A stretch of DNA of 64,000 nucleotides from JAICLK01 sp963810525 (GTDB lineage: Bacteria; Patescibacteriota; Saccharimonadia; Saccharimonadales; UBA4665), in contig CAWENB010000003.1 of assembly GCA_963810525.1 (NCBI GenBank), forward strand, positions 434,001 through 498,000, given 5' to 3'. Of the stretch, positions 34,114-43,319 are shown piece by piece. The number at the start of each line of letters is the position of its first letter. Within the stretch, counting starts at the first letter, position 1. The translations under genes and the position numbers were made by a program. Below the pieces are notes generated by a model that did no database searches, was not told the origin of the DNA, and saw nothing but the letters and a program-made list of their open reading frames with translations.

Positions 34114-34965
34114 TTAATTATCAAGTGTGAGGGTAGTACAGCGGATGTAGCCGCCACCTTTGGCCAGTTCCTGTAGTTCGACAGCCAGAACGTTAAGCCC
34201 TCGGGCTTCGATGGCGGCTTTGAGCTGCGGTGCTCTGGTCCCCATGACTACGGTTTCACCGCTGGAGACGAGATTGCAAGCGAAGTTCATGGCCTCTTCG
34301 AGCGAGACTTCGATTTTTTCAATCGGGACGGCACGCACGCGTTTCTGACTTTCGGGTGTGAGCGCTTCGGGGCACCAGGCGATTAAATCTTCGCGCAAAA
34401 CCGCAATGGCGAGGTCGATGTCGTAGAAATAACTGTCGTGAAGGCCGGTAAGTTTATTGATAACCGGCTTGCCGCCGGCATCGAGCAGCGGCACGGCTTG
34501 CACGCCGATCACTTCGTAGTCGAGTGTGTCGGCCAGGAATTGATGGATATGCGGATCGTTGCGGTAGCCCATGCCGGCAAAGAGCAAATTGCCGCAGGGC
34601 AGGGCATCGCCCTGGCCGCTGAAACGAAATGGCGGCCGTATGACCTTTTTGCCGAAATTCCGCAGTACCGTTTCGGCGTATGGTTCTTCGGCCTGGCGCT
34701 GCTTGGGCAGGGAAGATAGCACGCAGGTATCGCCGCGGCACAGTCCCCAGTTGGCGGTGAAAATGCCGTCCTGGCAGCCGGCAGGCTCGTCGACTTTAAT
34801 GACTTTGATACCGGCTGCTTCAATCGCGGCTTTGATGGATTCAAATTCCCGCGCCGCGATTTCGAGATCCGGCTGCTCGCCTTTGTGCTCGTACGGATTG
34901 ATTTCAACGACGCCGAAATATTTCGGCCCGCTCATAAGAACCGTCCGGTTTAGGCTTACGCTCAT
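34114..34965 (-). CDS. Amidinotransferase/DDAH-superfamily hydrolase
   Basis: 283 residues. Pentein-fold enzyme: LMSGPKYFGVVEINPY near the N-terminus, PAGCQDGIFTANWG (substrate loop with Asp), FSGQGDALPCGNLLFAG, the catalytic His/Asp in GLHDSYFYDIDLA, and the nucleophilic Cys in GGGYIRCTTLTLDN at the C-terminus. This layout is that of dimethylargininase and arginine-modifying amidinotransferases; exact substrate is unassigned. The region has backbone-like GC content. Confidence 0.82.
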   Translation of the reverse strand: MSVSLNRTVLMSGPKYFGVVEINPYEHKGEQPDLEIAAREFESIKAAIEAAGIKVIKVDEPAGCQDGIFTANWGLCRGDTCVLSSLPKQRQAEEPYAETVLRNFGKKVIRPPFRFSGQGDALPCGNLLFAGMGYRNDPHIHQFLADTLDYEVIGVQAVPLLDAGGKPVINKLTGLHDSYFYDIDLAIAVLREDLIAWCPEALTPESQKRVRAVPIEKIEVSLEEAMNFACNLVSSGETVVMGTRAPQLKAAIEARGLNVLAVELQELAKGGGYIRCTTLTLDN

Positions 34966-34984
34966 AGCGAACTATTATAGCAAG

Positions 34985-35317
34985 TCAGCTTTGCTGCCTG
35001 TCGTTGAGTACGTCGATTGTGGTGTCGGCGTGTCGCTTCAGCTCGTAAACCAGGTCTTCGAGCTCCTCATCGTACATTTGCTTGGAGTTGGGAAAGCGGT
35101 TGTCGAGCCAGGCCTTTGCCTCCGCCGGATCTTTGTCGGCCAGTTCCGCGAAAGTTTTGTGGTCTTGTTCGTCCATCTCGCCTGCCAGCCGGGCACGCAT
35201 CATAGTCTCAAGCTGGGTATAGATCTTATCTAAAATCTGCGCCTGCACGGCCGGGCTGGATTTCTCAAGCCCGAGTATATGTATCACCTCGTCGTGGTCA
35301 AATCGGTAGTCGAACAT
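34985..35317 (-). CDS. DUF5663-like Patescibacteria protein
   Basis: 110 residues from the ATG at 35317 (GGGAG 6 nt upstream; a longer frame is unlikely). Helical and acidic: FDHDEVIHILGLEKSSPAVQAQILDKIYTQLETMMRARL...EAKAWLDNRFPNSKQMYDEELEDLVYELK. This matches the small DUF5663 family found in CPR genomes. Function unknown. Confidence 0.7.
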   Translation of the reverse strand: MFDYRFDHDEVIHILGLEKSSPAVQAQILDKIYTQLETMMRARLAGEMDEQDHKTFAELADKDPAEAKAWLDNRFPNSKQMYDEELEDLVYELKRHADTTIDVLNDRQQS

Positions 35318-35355
35318 CGCTGCTCCCACTTACTGCTTCTAGTGTAACAGGTTTC

Positions 35356-37821
35356 CTACGCGGCCAGGGCCTGGTTAACATGGTTGCTTATTTGGTGCAA
35401 AGCCTGCATGAGGGACACGGCGTTCCAGCCGGTGCCCGCACTGTTCGGTACGTAATACACCGGGTTGCCGTTAGTATCGGCCGCTATATCAATTAAGCGA
35501 TCATTGACGGCCGTGGTGTACAAGTGCTCGAATACATGAGCGGCATTGGGTCCGTTATAGAACTGGGTGAACATGTTGTAAAGTTCGGTAGTGGCTTTTT
35601 CTACTTGCGGTGTGATGAACTCCTGGCCGGTTGGCAAGTTGAGCGTAGCGGCACCCGTAACGGTCTGGGCCTTGGCGCCAACCTCATGCTGCAATGCGGT
35701 CAGAGCCTGGTTGAGATTGACTGCTTGCCAGACATTGTGAGAATTTCGTATGTAGTATACCGGGTTGCCGGCGCTGTTGGTGGCCACTTCAAGTACGTGA
35801 TTGTGAACGGCCGTTGCGTAGGCCTGCTCAAATGCTGCCGAAACGTTGCTGCCGTGGTAGGCATTGGCAAAGGCGCCGTAGAGTTCCGTGACGACTTTTT
35901 GGTCCTGCGGCGTAATCAGCTCCTGGCCATGTGGAACAATAGAGAGGGCCGGAGGGGTGTTCGGGGCAACGGCAGCGCCTGCGGCGCTCGAGGCTGCGTT
36001 TGGTGTTGCGCCGTGGGTTTGCAGCAATTGGCTAAACGTATGAGCAGAAACCTGGTTGCCGTTACCGACGACGGTTGAGTACACCTCGACGTTGGCGGCG
36101 TGGTTCGCCGCGGCCGCGGCCGCATCCTGCTGGGTTATGCGCATGATTTCGAGCGACGACATGGCGCGGCCATTCACCTCTTTGGCGAGCTCGCCGGACA
36201 AGTGGGCGACACCGTTTTGCATCGGCACGAAAATCGTCTGGTGACCGTCGGCCGTATTGAACGTAATCGCGGCGTACAAGTTGGAGGTGCTGGGCAGTTT
36301 GGTGTAGTTGCCGGTCAGGTCTTCAAGCTTTACATCAAGTCCGTTGCCGGCAGCGACAAAGTGCGTCATTTCGTTAGGATCGCTACCGGCGGCCCAGGTA
36401 CGGTGCAGTTCACTCAGCGCTTTAGCATTCAGGTAATTAAAATGCTGAGCGACATTACCGCTGCCTCCGGCTGGCGGCGCGACTTCTTGGCCCCATGAGG
36501 GAGGCAGGGCGTAGGCGCCGCTAGGCGTCTCGGACCCACTAGGAGTTGGAGCCGCTGATGCAGAAGGCGTGGGAGTCTCCGAACCGGAAGGTGACGGGCT
36601 CGGGGAGACTGACGGCCTTGCCGAAGCCGACGGCGCCGGGCTACTACTAGCGGCAGGCCGAGGGCTGGCCGATCCGCTGGGGGCGCGCGACGTGCTGGCG
36701 GCCGGGCTGGAAGCTGTTCCGCTCGTACTCGTGGCTGGTGCGGCGCCTTCGTGACCGGTGCCGAAGAAGTGATGAAAGACGTCGTTCCTCCAGTCGTTCA
36801 CGTCGTGCAGGGCGTGGTCAAAGGCTGAGTGAATCTCTGGGCTAAAGAAGAACGCTGCAGCCGTGGCACCGGCGGCAACAGTCGTAGTAATTGAATTGCG
36901 GCGATTGTGGCGGTTAGCCGTGTGGTTCGTTTCAGCAAGCAGTTCATTGGTTGATGTGATTTCATCCAAATCATGATTTGTGCGTAGATCCTCGAGTATC
37001 CGTTCGCGATCCTGGCCGGCGCCGGCTACGGTTGAGCCACGGTGATTCAATACGGTCGTGAGGCCGGCCCGCATGCCGGAAGCGATGGCGCCAATGCCGA
37101 TGCCGCCAACGACAAACCCGGCGCCTCCGGGGATCGTCAATATCACGGCGGTTGACAACGCGGCGGCGCCCAGACCGTAAAGGATCTTTCGGCGCCAGCT
37201 GAGCTGGTTGTATCCGACCGCCAGTCGATTAAACCGGACTCGCCAGCCCCCGGCCGCAACGTTGCGATCTTGGTCCAAATGGCCGACCCGCATCAGGCGG
37301 CGTTCCTCGATAGCTTCGGTCAGAAGGTCTGCTTCGCTCCGGTGAGTCGCGTCTACGCCGCCAAGCATACCGGCATAGCTGTGTTCCCGGATCCGCACAT
37401 CACGGTCGGGATCTCCGACTGCTGGGATAGCGCCAGTGACTTCGAGCCTGGATGCGGCGTGAACACCGGCGGCGTCGAGGGCTACTTTGTAGCGGTATTC
37501 CGCGTCGTCCATGGTGCGCCTGGTCCAGTGGAACCTGAGCCCGCGCAGGCCCGGACCTTCATGCCTGATCCCGATGCCGAAGATACCGTGTGAACGGCTG
37601 GCCGCCGCGTCAGCATATTGATCGCGGTAGTAGGCTGTCAGGTGATTCAAATTCCCGTCAATCGCATCTGCATCACCGAAATGGACATTCTCGACAGCGT
37701 CTAACAGCGCCTCGACATTATCATTATGCTGCGCCTCTTCCTGCGTACGATTGAAGCCTTCCACTGTCGCGGCAAACGCCGGGTCGTGCAGCGGAGCGGC
37801 ATGTTCATATGCTACTGGCAT
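35356..37821 (-). CDS. Large membrane protein with low-complexity linker and tandem C-terminal repeats
   Basis: 821 residues. The N-terminal ~205 residues are soluble and likely cytoplasmic. A Gly-rich helical pair follows (about 218-250, ILYGLGAAALSTAVILTIPGGAGFVVGGIGIGAIASG), then a polar segment and another hydrophobic helix (~312-328). A ~85-residue Ser/Pro/Ala/Thr linker precedes a globular domain. The C-terminus has two tandem ~110-residue repeats, each with GQE-(L/F)ITPQ, then VTELYGAF or TTELYNMF, ending GNPVYYI or GNPVYYV plus NLNQAL/SLMQAL. No family known; a surface adhesin or anchoring role is inferred from layout. Confidence 0.7.
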   Translation of the reverse strand: MPVAYEHAAPLHDPAFAATVEGFNRTQEEAQHNDNVEALLDAVENVHFGDADAIDGNLNHLTAYYRDQYADAAASRSHGIFGIGIRHEGPGLRGLRFHWTRRTMDDAEYRYKVALDAAGVHAASRLEVTGAIPAVGDPDRDVRIREHSYAGMLGGVDATHRSEADLLTEAIEERRLMRVGHLDQDRNVAAGGWRVRFNRLAVGYNQLSWRRKILYGLGAAALSTAVILTIPGGAGFVVGGIGIGAIASGMRAGLTTVLNHRGSTVAGAGQDRERILEDLRTNHDLDEITSTNELLAETNHTANRHNRRNSITTTVAAGATAAAFFFSPEIHSAFDHALHDVNDWRNDVFHHFFGTGHEGAAPATSTSGTASSPAASTSRAPSGSASPRPAASSSPAPSASARPSVSPSPSPSGSETPTPSASAAPTPSGSETPSGAYALPPSWGQEVAPPAGGSGNVAQHFNYLNAKALSELHRTWAAGSDPNEMTHFVAAGNGLDVKLEDLTGNYTKLPSTSNLYAAITFNTADGHQTIFVPMQNGVAHLSGELAKEVNGRAMSSLEIMRITQQDAAAAAANHAANVEVYSTVVGNGNQVSAHTFSQLLQTHGATPNAASSAAGAAVAPNTPPALSIVPHGQELITPQDQKVVTELYGAFANAYHGSNVSAAFEQAYATAVHNHVLEVATNSAGNPVYYIRNSHNVWQAVNLNQALTALQHEVGAKAQTVTGAATLNLPTGQEFITPQVEKATTELYNMFTQFYNGPNAAHVFEHLYTTAVNDRLIDIAADTNGNPVYYVPNSAGTGWNAVSLMQALHQISNHVNQALAA

Positions 37822-37996
37822 TGAGTCCTCTTTGTCCCCTTGCGGGTCCTATATAAGTTATTAATTCGTTCACTCACACGCATCTGTCGTATGGGGGTTC
37901 TATACCATAAAGCAGAAGTTTTGCTTATAATATAATAATGCTTTTTTATTATTTGTCAACTTTTATTTATAAAATTGTTCGACGCCATAAACCAAC

Positions 37997-38035
37997 TTGA
38001 CAGGGTAGTTAGCGCTCAATTATTATGAGGGCTAT
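37997..38035 (+). promoter_or_regulatory. groES-groEL promoter overlapping a CIRCE-type HrcA operator
   Basis: -35 TTGACA (37997-38002), 18 bp, -10 TATTAT (38021-38026). Overlapping it is TTAGCGCTC-N9-GAGGGCTAT (38009-38035), which matches the CIRCE consensus TTAGCACTC-N9-GAGTGCTAA at 14 of 18 arm positions. It predicts HrcA repression of groESL. Confidence 0.8.
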
Positions 38036-38037
38036 CC

Positions 38038-38066
38038 ACTGGCACTCGTTGGGCGAAAGTGCCAGT
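38038..38066 (+). promoter_or_regulatory. 5'-UTR hairpin of groESL
   Basis: ACTGGCACT and AGTGCCAGT form a perfect 9-bp stem with an 11-nt loop, followed by TTTTATC, between the CIRCE site and the AAGGAGGAG ribosome site. It could protect the mRNA or act as an attenuator. Confidence 0.5.
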
Positions 38067-38095
38067 TTTATCAATAAGCAAGGAGGAGATACGTG

Positions 38096-38361
38096 ATGAG
38101 TGCACACATTCAACCACTCGCTGATTACGTGGTAGCCGAGGGTGAAGAAGCTGAGACAAAAACCGCCAGCGGCCTGTACCTGCCGGAAAAGGCAGCGAGA
38201 AGCCAAAAATCGCGAAAGTAGTGGCTGTAGGCAAAGACGTCAAGCAGCTGAAAGTCGGCGACCGTATTTTATATAAGAGTTACAGCACGACGGACGTGAA
38301 AGTCGGCAGCGACGAGTACATTCTGGTCAAAGAAGAAGACGTCCTCGCGACGGTTAAATAA
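38096..38361 (+). pseudogene. groES: Co-chaperonin GroES, frameshifted in this sequence
   Basis: ATG after AAGGAGGAG. Frame 1 reads MSAHIQPLADYVVAEGEEAE...GLYLPEKA to about 38192 and then stops early. The correct GroES continuation, (S)EKPKIAKVVAVGKDVKQLKVGDRILYKSY...EYILVKEEDVLATVK, follows in another frame to TAA 38361. One missing base near 38193 restores a ~88-residue GroES with mobile loop and dome. The intact operator and clean coding on both sides suggest a sequence error rather than decay. First gene of the groESL operon. Confidence 0.8.
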
Positions 38362-38379
38362 TTGGAGGAATAAACTGCG

Positions 38380-40041
38380 ATGGCAAAAAAAGTATTTTAT
38401 GACGATGACGCCCGCCGCCGGGTGCTGGCCGGGGCGGAGATTTTGTACAACGCCGTGAAAACTACCATGGGGCCGAAGGGCAACAACGTGGTCATCAGCA
38501 AACGTTTGGCGCGCCGACGGTGACGCACGACGGCGTGACGGTAGCTAAGGGTGTCGAGATCGGCTGACGTTGACGATGAAACGCTCGGCTACAAAGTGGG
38601 CGCCGAGCTGATCAAGCAAGCTGCCAGCAAGATGAACGACGTGGCCGGCGACGGCACTACCACGGTAACGGTACTGACCTATCACATCTTGAACGAAGCC
38701 AACAAGCTGATCGCTGCCGGCCACAACCCGATGCTGCTGCGCAAAGGGCTGGAGGCGGCGGCCCACGATGTGATCAGCAAGCTGAGTCGGCATCAGCCGA
38801 AGACATCCAGGGCAAGAAGTCGCGCGTGGCCGAAGTCGCTACGATTTCGGCCGGCGACGCTGAAATCGGTAATCTGATCGCCGACGTTATCGACAAAGTC
38901 GGCAAAGACGGCGTGGTGACGGTTGAAGAGGGCCAGGGACTGGAGCTCGAGAAGCGAAGTCGTAGAAGGCTTTACCTTCGACCGCGGCTTCGTAAGCCCG
39001 TACATGGTGACTGACACCGGTCGCATGGAGGCGGTGTACGACAAGCCGGCGGTCGTGATTACCGACAAGAAAATCAGCAGCATCCAGGAGTTTTTGCCGC
39101 TGCTCGAGAAGTTGGCCCAATCCGGTAAGAAAGACTTGGTGCTGATTGCCGAAGACGTTGAGGGCGAAGCGCTCGGTACGCTGATCTTGAACCGGCTAAA
39201 GGGCGTATTCAACACTGTGGCAGTGAAGGCGCCGGCCTTCGGCGATCGCCGCAAGGACATGCTGAACGATATTGCCATCCTGACCGGCGCTGAAGTGATT
39301 ACCGAAGACCGCGGCATGACATTCGAGAACGTCGATCTCGACGTGGTCGGCTCGGCCCGCAAGGTTATTGTCACCAAGGATGAAACGACGATCATCGAGG
39401 GCGGCGGCTCCGCGCCGAGATCGCCGCGCGCATCAAGCAGATCAACGCGCAGATTGCCCAGGCGACCAGCGAATACGACAAAGAGAACCTGGAGAAGCGC
39501 CGCGCGGCGCTGAGCGGTAAAGTTGCCGTCATTAAGGTTGGCGGCGCGACTGAAACTGAGATCGAGGAGAAGAAGTTCCGTGTAGACGACGCCGTAGCAC
39601 GCCGTCAAAGCGGCATTGAGCGAAGGTATCGTGCCTGGCGGCGGCGTGACGCTCATCAACCTTTCTAGCCGCAGCGTGATTAAACGACCGATGACGACGA
39701 TGACTCAGTGCAGCGCCGGCAAGATTCTTGCTCGTCCGAGCGCTTGAGCAGCCGTTCCGAATTCTGCTGACCAACAGCCGGGCTGAACGCTGACGAGTGG
39801 TTGCCGCAGGTTAAGGCTGCGAAAGCCGGACAGGGCGTCAATGTCAACGACCCGACCGCTCTGGTAGACCTGAAGGCTGCCGGCATCGTTGATCCGATCG
39901 CGGGTGACGAAGGAAGCCTACAGAACGCGTACCGTATTGCCGGTACAAGCATGACCATGGGCGCGCTTGTGGTCGAGGTACCGGAGAAGAAAGATGCTCC
40001 GGCGGCCGCCTGACATGGGCGGCGGCATGGGCATGATGTAG
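38380..40041 (+). pseudogene. groEL: Chaperonin GroEL with about ten single-base indels
   Basis: ATG 38380 after GGAGG. All segments of a ~550-residue GroEL are present in order, but in alternating frames: ARRRVLAGAEILYNAVKTTMGPKG, VTHDGVTVAKGVEI, ASKMNDVAGDGTTTVTVL (ATP site), VEEGQGLELE, FDRGFVSPYMVTD, VKAPAFGDRRKDML, EGIVPGGGVTLIN, ADEWLPQVKAA, and the C-terminal MGGGMGMM tail. Shifts occur near 38508, 38564, 38790, 38955, 39413, 39596, 39690-39745, 39782 and 40013. Net length is normal and the amino acids between shifts are highly conserved, so the functional gene is probably intact in the organism. No second groEL is in the window. Confidence 0.85.
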
Positions 40042-40064
40042 CTACGGCGCGGATCGTATAGAAG

Positions 40065-40098
40065 CAGCGTTGCGGGAGAAAACCGCAACGCTGTTTTT
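40065..40098 (+). terminator. Rho-independent terminator of groESL
   Basis: AGCGTTGCGG, 7-nt loop GAGAAAA, CCGCAACGCT, then GTTTTT. Strong GC-rich 10-bp stem directly after groEL. Confidence 0.9.
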
Positions 40099-40166
40099 AT
40101 GTAAGAAGAGCATAGCTTTTTGTAGTTTCCTCGCTGCTTGTTAGAATAAAACTAAACATAAGTGTC

Positions 40167-41495
40167 GTGAGGTGTTGGCGCGTGTCAGTCTCGAACTTTT
40201 CCAAATTCCGTACTAACCGTGCCGCACCCTATTTCCGCCTACCTTCGCGCCAGAGTGATGGCCTCCGGCGGTCCTTGCCCCGCGCTTTCACCTTCCTTTT
40301 GGTTGCCAGCTTAGGGGTGTATTTCATTACCGCATCACACGCGGCTACTTTTGCCACCTCGCAAGAGGCCGAGAGCGGCGCGCTATCGGGGCCGTCAGCC
40401 GTGGTCGGCGACAGCAACGCCAGCGGCGGCAAGGCGGTGGTTTTTGGCAGTAAGGCGGTGGTTTCTGTCGCCAAGACTTTTCCGGCTTGTATAACCAGTG
40501 GAGCTACGGGTGCAGGTACGCCGTCCAAAGTTGTTACCGTGGGAGCACCGAGCGGAGATATGACCTCGGCTATCAAAAGCGCGTTAAATAGCGCCGGCGG
40601 CGGTGGAAAAGTCGTACTGCGGTCCGGGACGTATACAATTTCGAGCACCTTAACCGTACCACCCGGTGTCGATTTTACCGGTGCCGGCGAAAGCGCTACG
40701 ACAGTGCTCGCCAGCAGCACCGCTAACGTCGATCCGATGATTACTACCGGCAGCAATAGCAATATAACAATCGAGAATATGACGGTGAACCAGAACGGCG
40801 AAAGCGCGGCCTCGAGCCAGAATCTTTCGTCATACATGGTGGAAACGCGCGGAACGAATGAGATTATCCAGAACGTTGCCACACGCGATCCGAGTACGTA
40901 CTCGGTGGCCACGGTCGGCGCCAATAAATTTTGCATTCGCGACAATAACGTCTTGCAGGATCCGGCCGAGAATGGAAAATACAATCAGCTTGACGGCATT
41001 CACATACTCAGCTCATCAAATGGCGACATACTGAACAACTACGTGGATAACTCCTACGATGGTGCGACCGATGGTGATGACGCACTGGTGGCTCACGCCT
41101 ACGGAGGGCCGGTCTCGAATGTCCGCTACCAGGGCAATGTGGTTCGCGGCGGCCAAAACGGTGTCGGTATTGCCATCTGGGACTACGACGATAATATCAG
41201 CGGGCTAACTATTACTGGCAATGAGATCTGGGGAGAAGAAGGGATTGGACATGGCAACGGTTATAGCGGCGATACGGGCGACTTCAGCAATTCGACCATT
41301 ACCGGCAACAATATTCACAACAACAATTCCGGGATTTCGCTGGGGGCAAACAGTGTTACGGTTAGCGGCAACCGGTTGTGTTCCTCGGGTAGTGTCAGCG
41401 TCAGTGGCTCGGGTAATAGCGTTAGCAACAATTCGACATACGCCGGTTGCGCTAATGCGCCGACAACCCAGACGCCGCCGCCAGTTATTCCGTAG
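40167..41495 (+). CDS. Surface right-handed beta-helix protein (pectate-lyase-like)
   Basis: 442 residues from a GTG (GTG 40182 also possible). The N-terminal basic region and TM/signal (about 45-66, ending SHAAT) lead into a module with EAESGALSG and ASGGKAVVFG, shared in form with the GH5 protein at 12468-13796. Then comes a beta-helix: VTVGAPSGDMTSAIKSALNSAGGGGKVVLRSGTYTI (typical opening of pectate-lyase-superfamily proteins), followed by coils such as SNITIENMTVNQNG, LTITGNEIWGEEG, NSTITGNNIHNNNSG and VTVSGNRLCSSG. It ends in a Pro/Thr tail. Probable polysaccharide lyase or glycan-binding protein at the cell surface; the active site cannot be assigned. Confidence 0.8.
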   Translation: MRCWRVSVSNFSKFRTNRAAPYFRLPSRQSDGLRRSLPRAFTFLLVASLGVYFITASHAATFATSQEAESGALSGPSAVVGDSNASGGKAVVFGSKAVVSVAKTFPACITSGATGAGTPSKVVTVGAPSGDMTSAIKSALNSAGGGGKVVLRSGTYTISSTLTVPPGVDFTGAGESATTVLASSTANVDPMITTGSNSNITIENMTVNQNGESAASSQNLSSYMVETRGTNEIIQNVATRDPSTYSVATVGANKFCIRDNNVLQDPAENGKYNQLDGIHILSSSNGDILNNYVDNSYDGATDGDDALVAHAYGGPVSNVRYQGNVVRGGQNGVGIAIWDYDDNISGLTITGNEIWGEEGIGHGNGYSGDTGDFSNSTITGNNIHNNNSGISLGANSVTVSGNRLCSSGSVSVSGSGNSVSNNSTYAGCANAPTTQTPPPVIP

Positions 41496-41605
41496 AGTCT
41501 ATCGCTGAAACAAGGATATTTGACCTCAAAGCAAAGCACCCGGCCCGACATTTACGTTGCGGGAAGTACAAGGTTTAAGCCCAAGGACGGGACTTGCCTG
41601 CAAGA

Positions 41606-42151
41606 TTAGGCTGCGCTGGCCTGGTCTTTTTGGGTGAAGTAGTTGATTTCGTTGACGACGTCGAGTAAGGCCTGAGCGCGGACTTTTTCGTCGGTGATGC
41701 TCAGCGCCGCTTCGTAGGCTTCACTGAGCAGGGCTTTATTATCGGCGGCTTGGATCATCATCATGGTCGTGCGGAATTTTTCCTCAGGCGTTTGTTCGAG
41801 GTGGCTAACGAGTGGCGTAAGCTGCTGCAGAGCTTGCTGCTTGAGGGCGAGCAGATCATCGTCGTCGGCAACGGCTGCAGGCTGGTCGGATGGGACGGCC
41901 GGCGGCGCGGGACCCGCACTCGGAGCTGGAGCTGGAGTCGCCTGAACCGGTGGCAGCGGCGTCGTGCCACTGACAGCCGGACTGATCGTGCGTTGCGAAC
42001 CAGGACCGGTCGGAGTACCCGTCGGCGAAATTGCCGCCAGATCTGATGCGAGATCCGCAGCGACCGCATCCGGATGGCCGAGTGTGCCGTCGGACTTCGG
42101 TTCGTTTACTAGGAAAGCGTTGTTATTTGTGTTGTCATTGTGCCCGAACAT
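41606..42151 (-). CDS. Conserved Pro-rich small protein (MFGH... type)
   Basis: 181 residues, no TM. The N-terminus MFGHNDNTNNNAF is followed by a ~60-residue Pro/Ala/Thr/Ser linker and a C-terminal helical acidic domain (LLALKQQALQQLTPLVSHLEQTPEEKFRTTMMMIQAAD...AYEAALSITDEKVRAQALLDVVNEINYF). A GAGGGG ribosome site precedes the ATG. I believe similar proteins occur in Saccharibacteria, but I cannot name a family or function. Confidence 0.6.
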   Translation of the reverse strand: MFGHNDNTNNNAFLVNEPKSDGTLGHPDAVAADLASDLAAISPTGTPTGPGSQRTISPAVSGTTPLPPVQATPAPAPSAGPAPPAVPSDQPAAVADDDDLLALKQQALQQLTPLVSHLEQTPEEKFRTTMMMIQAADNKALLSEAYEAALSITDEKVRAQALLDVVNEINYFTQKDQASAA

Positions 42152-42218
42152 ATCCCCTCACTGCTTATGCTCTTTAGGTTATACTATATAGCACTAACTA
42201 TCAAGACCAGGAGGGAAG

Positions 42219-43247
42219 ATGTTGGACGATTTGAAGTTAATTCACGAGCGCGATCCACAGGACGCGTTGGGCGTGGCGGGCAAGCAGTGGGAATATGTTG
42301 CAAGAGAATTCGATGCAAGCTTTGCGCCACAAGGTGAAATTTCGAATGTGGTGATCGCCGGTATGGGTGGCTCGGGTTGGCCGGGATTTACACTCGGTTC
42401 GTGGCCGCGGCTCAAGGTACCGTACCAGGTTGTCAGTAACTACGTTTTGCCTGACTATGTCGGGGCGAACACCCTGGTCATTTCGTCGAGCTATTCCGGC
42501 AATACCGAGGAAACGCTGGCCGCTCTCGAGGACGCGAGTGGCCGCGGTGCGCAAATTGTGGTGGTGGCCTCGGGGGGCAAATTGATGGAAGCGGCAGCGC
42601 AGAAGGGTCTGCCGCTCTTCGCGATTCCGGCCGGTATTCAGCCGCGCATGGCCACGCTGTATTTCCTGAACGCATACGTGAAAATTCTGGCAGCCGCCGG
42701 CGTAGCCTTAAGTGACCCTGGTGAACTTGCCGCTGCCAGTGACTGGCTAATGAGCGAACTAGGGCAGCTCGGGGCTGAAGTACCGACAAGCCGCAACCCA
42801 GCCAAACAAATCGCGCTGGAACTGATGGGCAAGTCGGTGGTGGTATACAGCGGCCCGCTGCTCTTCCCGGCGGCCCACAAATGGAAAATCTGCATGAATG
42901 AAAACGCCAAAAACACGGCATGGGACAATCAGTATCCGGAGTTCAATCATAACGAGTTTATTGGTTGGTCGAGCCATCCGGTTGATAAGCCTTTCGCGGT
43001 CGTGGAGATACGCTCCAAGCTCGAGTTGCCGCGCATCCAGAAACGGTTCGAGGTAACTGAGCGGCTTTTGTCGGGTAAGCGCCCGGCGCCGATAGTCGTC
43101 GTGCCGCACGGTGATACGTTGCTGCAGCAGTTGTTGTGGAGTATTGCGATGGGTGATTTCGTGAGCGTATACCTGGCCATCCTCAATAATGTCAATCCGA
43201 CACCGGTTGACCTCGTCGAAAAATTCAAGGTCGCTCTGGACGAGTAG
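42219..43247 (+). CDS. Bifunctional phosphoglucose/phosphomannose isomerase
   Basis: 342 residues, ATG after GGAGGG. The SIS domain carries GMGGSGWPG and SSYSGNTEETLAALEDA; the C-terminal bact-PGI_C region has NHNEFIGW (His as catalytic residue) and HGDTLLQQLLWSIAMGDFVSVYLAILNNVNPTPVDLVEKFK. Interconverts glucose-6-P, fructose-6-P and mannose-6-P. Probably acts after the glucokinase-like enzyme at 4130-5176. Divergent from the MFGH gene. Confidence 0.9.
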   Translation: MLDDLKLIHERDPQDALGVAGKQWEYVAREFDASFAPQGEISNVVIAGMGGSGWPGFTLGSWPRLKVPYQVVSNYVLPDYVGANTLVISSSYSGNTEETLAALEDASGRGAQIVVVASGGKLMEAAAQKGLPLFAIPAGIQPRMATLYFLNAYVKILAAAGVALSDPGELAAASDWLMSELGQLGAEVPTSRNPAKQIALELMGKSVVVYSGPLLFPAAHKWKICMNENAKNTAWDNQYPEFNHNEFIGWSSHPVDKPFAVVEIRSKLELPRIQKRFEVTERLLSGKRPAPIVVVPHGDTLLQQLLWSIAMGDFVSVYLAILNNVNPTPVDLVEKFKVALDE

Positions 43248-43319
43248 CGTCGCCACATGAAGCTTTCAATAAGCGAACGCAAAGCCTATTATTAATAATA
43301 GGAAACATGGAGGCTAGCA

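Noticed and set aside
38380..40041. Alternative genetic code (TGA recoded) as the explanation for stops in groEL
   Set aside because: The interruptions need frame changes, not only readthrough, and TGA and TAG act as normal stops in all other genes.
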